Source: JBCCSZ01 sp039199225 (GTDB lineage: Bacteria; Bacteroidota; Bacteroidia; Chitinophagales; Saprospiraceae). From it: a stretch of 25,961 bases of DNA. The position numbers were made by a program, and so were the translations under genes. A model generated the notes under the pieces. It did no database searches. It worked only from the letters and a program-made list of their open reading frames with translations, and was not told where the DNA came from. Below, in pieces: positions 25,077 to 25,961 of the stretch. The stretch is from positions 1 to 25,961 of the forward strand of contig JBCCSZ010000083.1 in assembly GCA_039199225.1 (NCBI GenBank), written 5' to 3'. The number at the start of each line of letters is the position of its first letter. Within the stretch, counting starts at the first letter, position 1.

Positions 25077-25697
25077 ATGTCCCTCAAAGAAAAAATAAAA
25101 TCCAGTCCGGCTCTAAAGTCCTTGGCGCATTTTATGCTCAAGCCGCGGAATCAGTATCGGCCGCGTTGGTGGATACGGACCTTTGTGAATCCTTTTTACC
25201 ACAAAAAGGGAAAAAACTCGGTAGTTTGTCGACGTGCACGCATGGATGTGATGCCCTACAACAAGTTTGAAATGGGTGCCAATTCGTTGATCGAAGACTA
25301 TGCCGTTGTCAACAATGCCGTTGGAGATGTCCTGATCGGCGATCGAACGCTGATTGGTATTTCATCGATTGTTATCGGCCCGGTTGTGCTGGGCAATGAT
25401 ATTTTGCTGGCGCAGCACGTTGTTTTATCGGCCCTGAATCATGGCTATGCCGATGTGGAAAAGTCCATTCGGGAACAAAAGGAAAGCACGGAGCCGATCG
25501 TTGTAGGAGATGAGGTGTGGATTGGCGCCAATGCGGTGGTGACCTCTGGTGTCAAGCTGGGAAAGCATGCCATTGTGGCGGCGGGCAGTGTTGTGACGCG
25601 GGATGTACCGCCTTATACGATTGTGGCGGGGAGTCCGGCGCGGGCGATTAAGGAGTATGATGCGGAGCGGGGGGAATGGGTGAGGGTTAGGGGGTGA
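25077..25697 (+). CDS. Left-handed beta-helix (hexapeptide) acyltransferase
   Basis: This 206-residue protein has a basic N-terminus (about 1-60) followed by hexapeptide-repeat coils from about 70 to 190: VLIGDRTLIGISSIVIG, PIVVGDEVWIGANAVV, VKLGKHAIVAAGSVVT, then the typical cap VPPYTIVAGSPARAIKEY. H122 in LNHGYAD lies where catalytic His occurs in maltose/galactoside O-acetyltransferase relatives. It probably acetylates a sugar of the surface polysaccharide made by the neighbouring genes. ATG 25077 lies 14 bases after the glycosyltransferase stop; a longer frame from 24996 would overlap that gene and is rejected. The last codons (GEWVRVRG) are unusually G-rich and merge into the downstream repeat, suggesting that the C-terminal residues beyond EYDAE come from repeat DNA. 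Confidence 0.92.
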   Translation: MSLKEKIKSSPALKSLAHFMLKPRNQYRPRWWIRTFVNPFYHKKGKNSVVCRRARMDVMPYNKFEMGANSLIEDYAVVNNAVGDVLIGDRTLIGISSIVIGPVVLGNDILLAQHVVLSALNHGYADVEKSIREQKESTEPIVVGDEVWIGANAVVTSGVKLGKHAIVAAGSVVTRDVPPYTIVAGSPARAIKEYDAERGEWVRVRG

Positions 25698-25961
25698 TTG
25701 GTGAACTGGTGAGGGGTGAACTGGTGAGCGGTGAGGGGTGATTTGGTGGTTGCCTTTGGCTGGTGGTTTGGTGAGCGGGTTGGATGTAGCGGTGAACTGG
25801 TGAGAGGTGGAGCGGTGAGTGGTGAACTGGTGAGCTTTTCTTTGAACGGAAAAACTGGTGAGCGGTGAGGGGTGATTTGGTGGTTGCCTTTGGCTGGTGG
25901 TTTGGTGAGCGGGGTTGATGTAGCGGTGAACTGGTGAGAGGTGGAGCAGTGAGCGGTGAAC
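25698..25961 (+). repeat. GGTGA-rich tandem repeat, locus B (runs off the window)
   Basis: From the acyltransferase stop to the window end the sequence is made of GGTGA/GGTGG words. Two units with a 134-nt period are visible. Each contains an identical 41-nt core (25735-25775 and 25869-25909), a GATGTAGCGGTGAACTGG segment, and more GGTGA words; a block with TTTTC/GAAAA arms (25834-25854) separates the two units. The core and the GATGTAG segment match locus A (5125-5622) read on the minus strand, with a 2-nt indel and three differences over the core. There is no open frame with coding character. The array is truncated by the window edge. Confidence 0.9.

Overview
The window looks like a chromosomal segment of a Bacteroidota bacterium, most likely a Saprospiria/Lewinella-type lineage (the phylum is well supported, the family is a guess). 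The evidence is a type IX secretion (T9SS) type-A C-terminal sorting domain with a YPNPS motif, a PorE-like TPR/beta-propeller/OmpA protein, many short proteins whose signal peptides end in xAQ, few Shine-Dalgarno sequences, and several matches to the Bacteroidota -33/-7 promoter pattern (TTTG, about 19 nt, TAnnTTTG). No rRNA, tRNA, CRISPR array, transposase or phage gene was seen.

Layout. 1-376: 3' end of a BNR/Asp-box beta-propeller gene. 762-2711: PorE-like envelope lipoprotein-type/OmpA protein. 2975-4339: membrane-anchored M23 peptidase, convergent with a small secreted DUF4412-like protein (4360-5043, minus). 5044-5622: non-coding, filled with a degenerate GGTGA-rich tandem repeat. 5623-6171 (minus): DEDDh 3'-5' exonuclease with a non-ATG start. 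6463-7668: T9SS cargo with a Spy/CpxP-like coiled coil, followed by a strong intrinsic terminator. 7816-9150: purB. 9246-13165 (minus): apparent operon bioD-bioA-bioB-tpiA. 13255-14172: DUF72 protein. 14485-15939: secreted M48 metalloprotease. 16069-17661: unknown secreted protein with a 40-nt hairpin after it. 17834-19909: ppk1. 20110-25697: surface polysaccharide genes in one orientation (Wzz/Wzc-like, Wzx-like flippase, glycosyltransferase, hexapeptide acyltransferase). 25698-25961: the GGTGA-rich repeat again, in the opposite chromosomal orientation, running off the window.

How the genes fit together. Envelope and surface functions dominate: a peptidoglycan-binding T9SS-type protein, a peptidoglycan hydrolase, secreted proteases and unknown secreted proteins, a T9SS cargo and a polysaccharide assembly cluster. 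Housekeeping genes (purB, tpiA, ppk1) and biotin synthesis (dethiobiotin synthetase, DAPA aminotransferase, biotin synthase; no bioF here) lie between them.

The most unusual feature is the dispersed repeat. Two loci about 20 kb apart share a 35-nt core (32/35 identical) embedded in arrays of GGTGA words. At both loci the G-rich strand begins at the stop codon of the gene upstream on the same strand, so they are inverted relative to each other on the chromosome but oriented identically with respect to their host transcripts.
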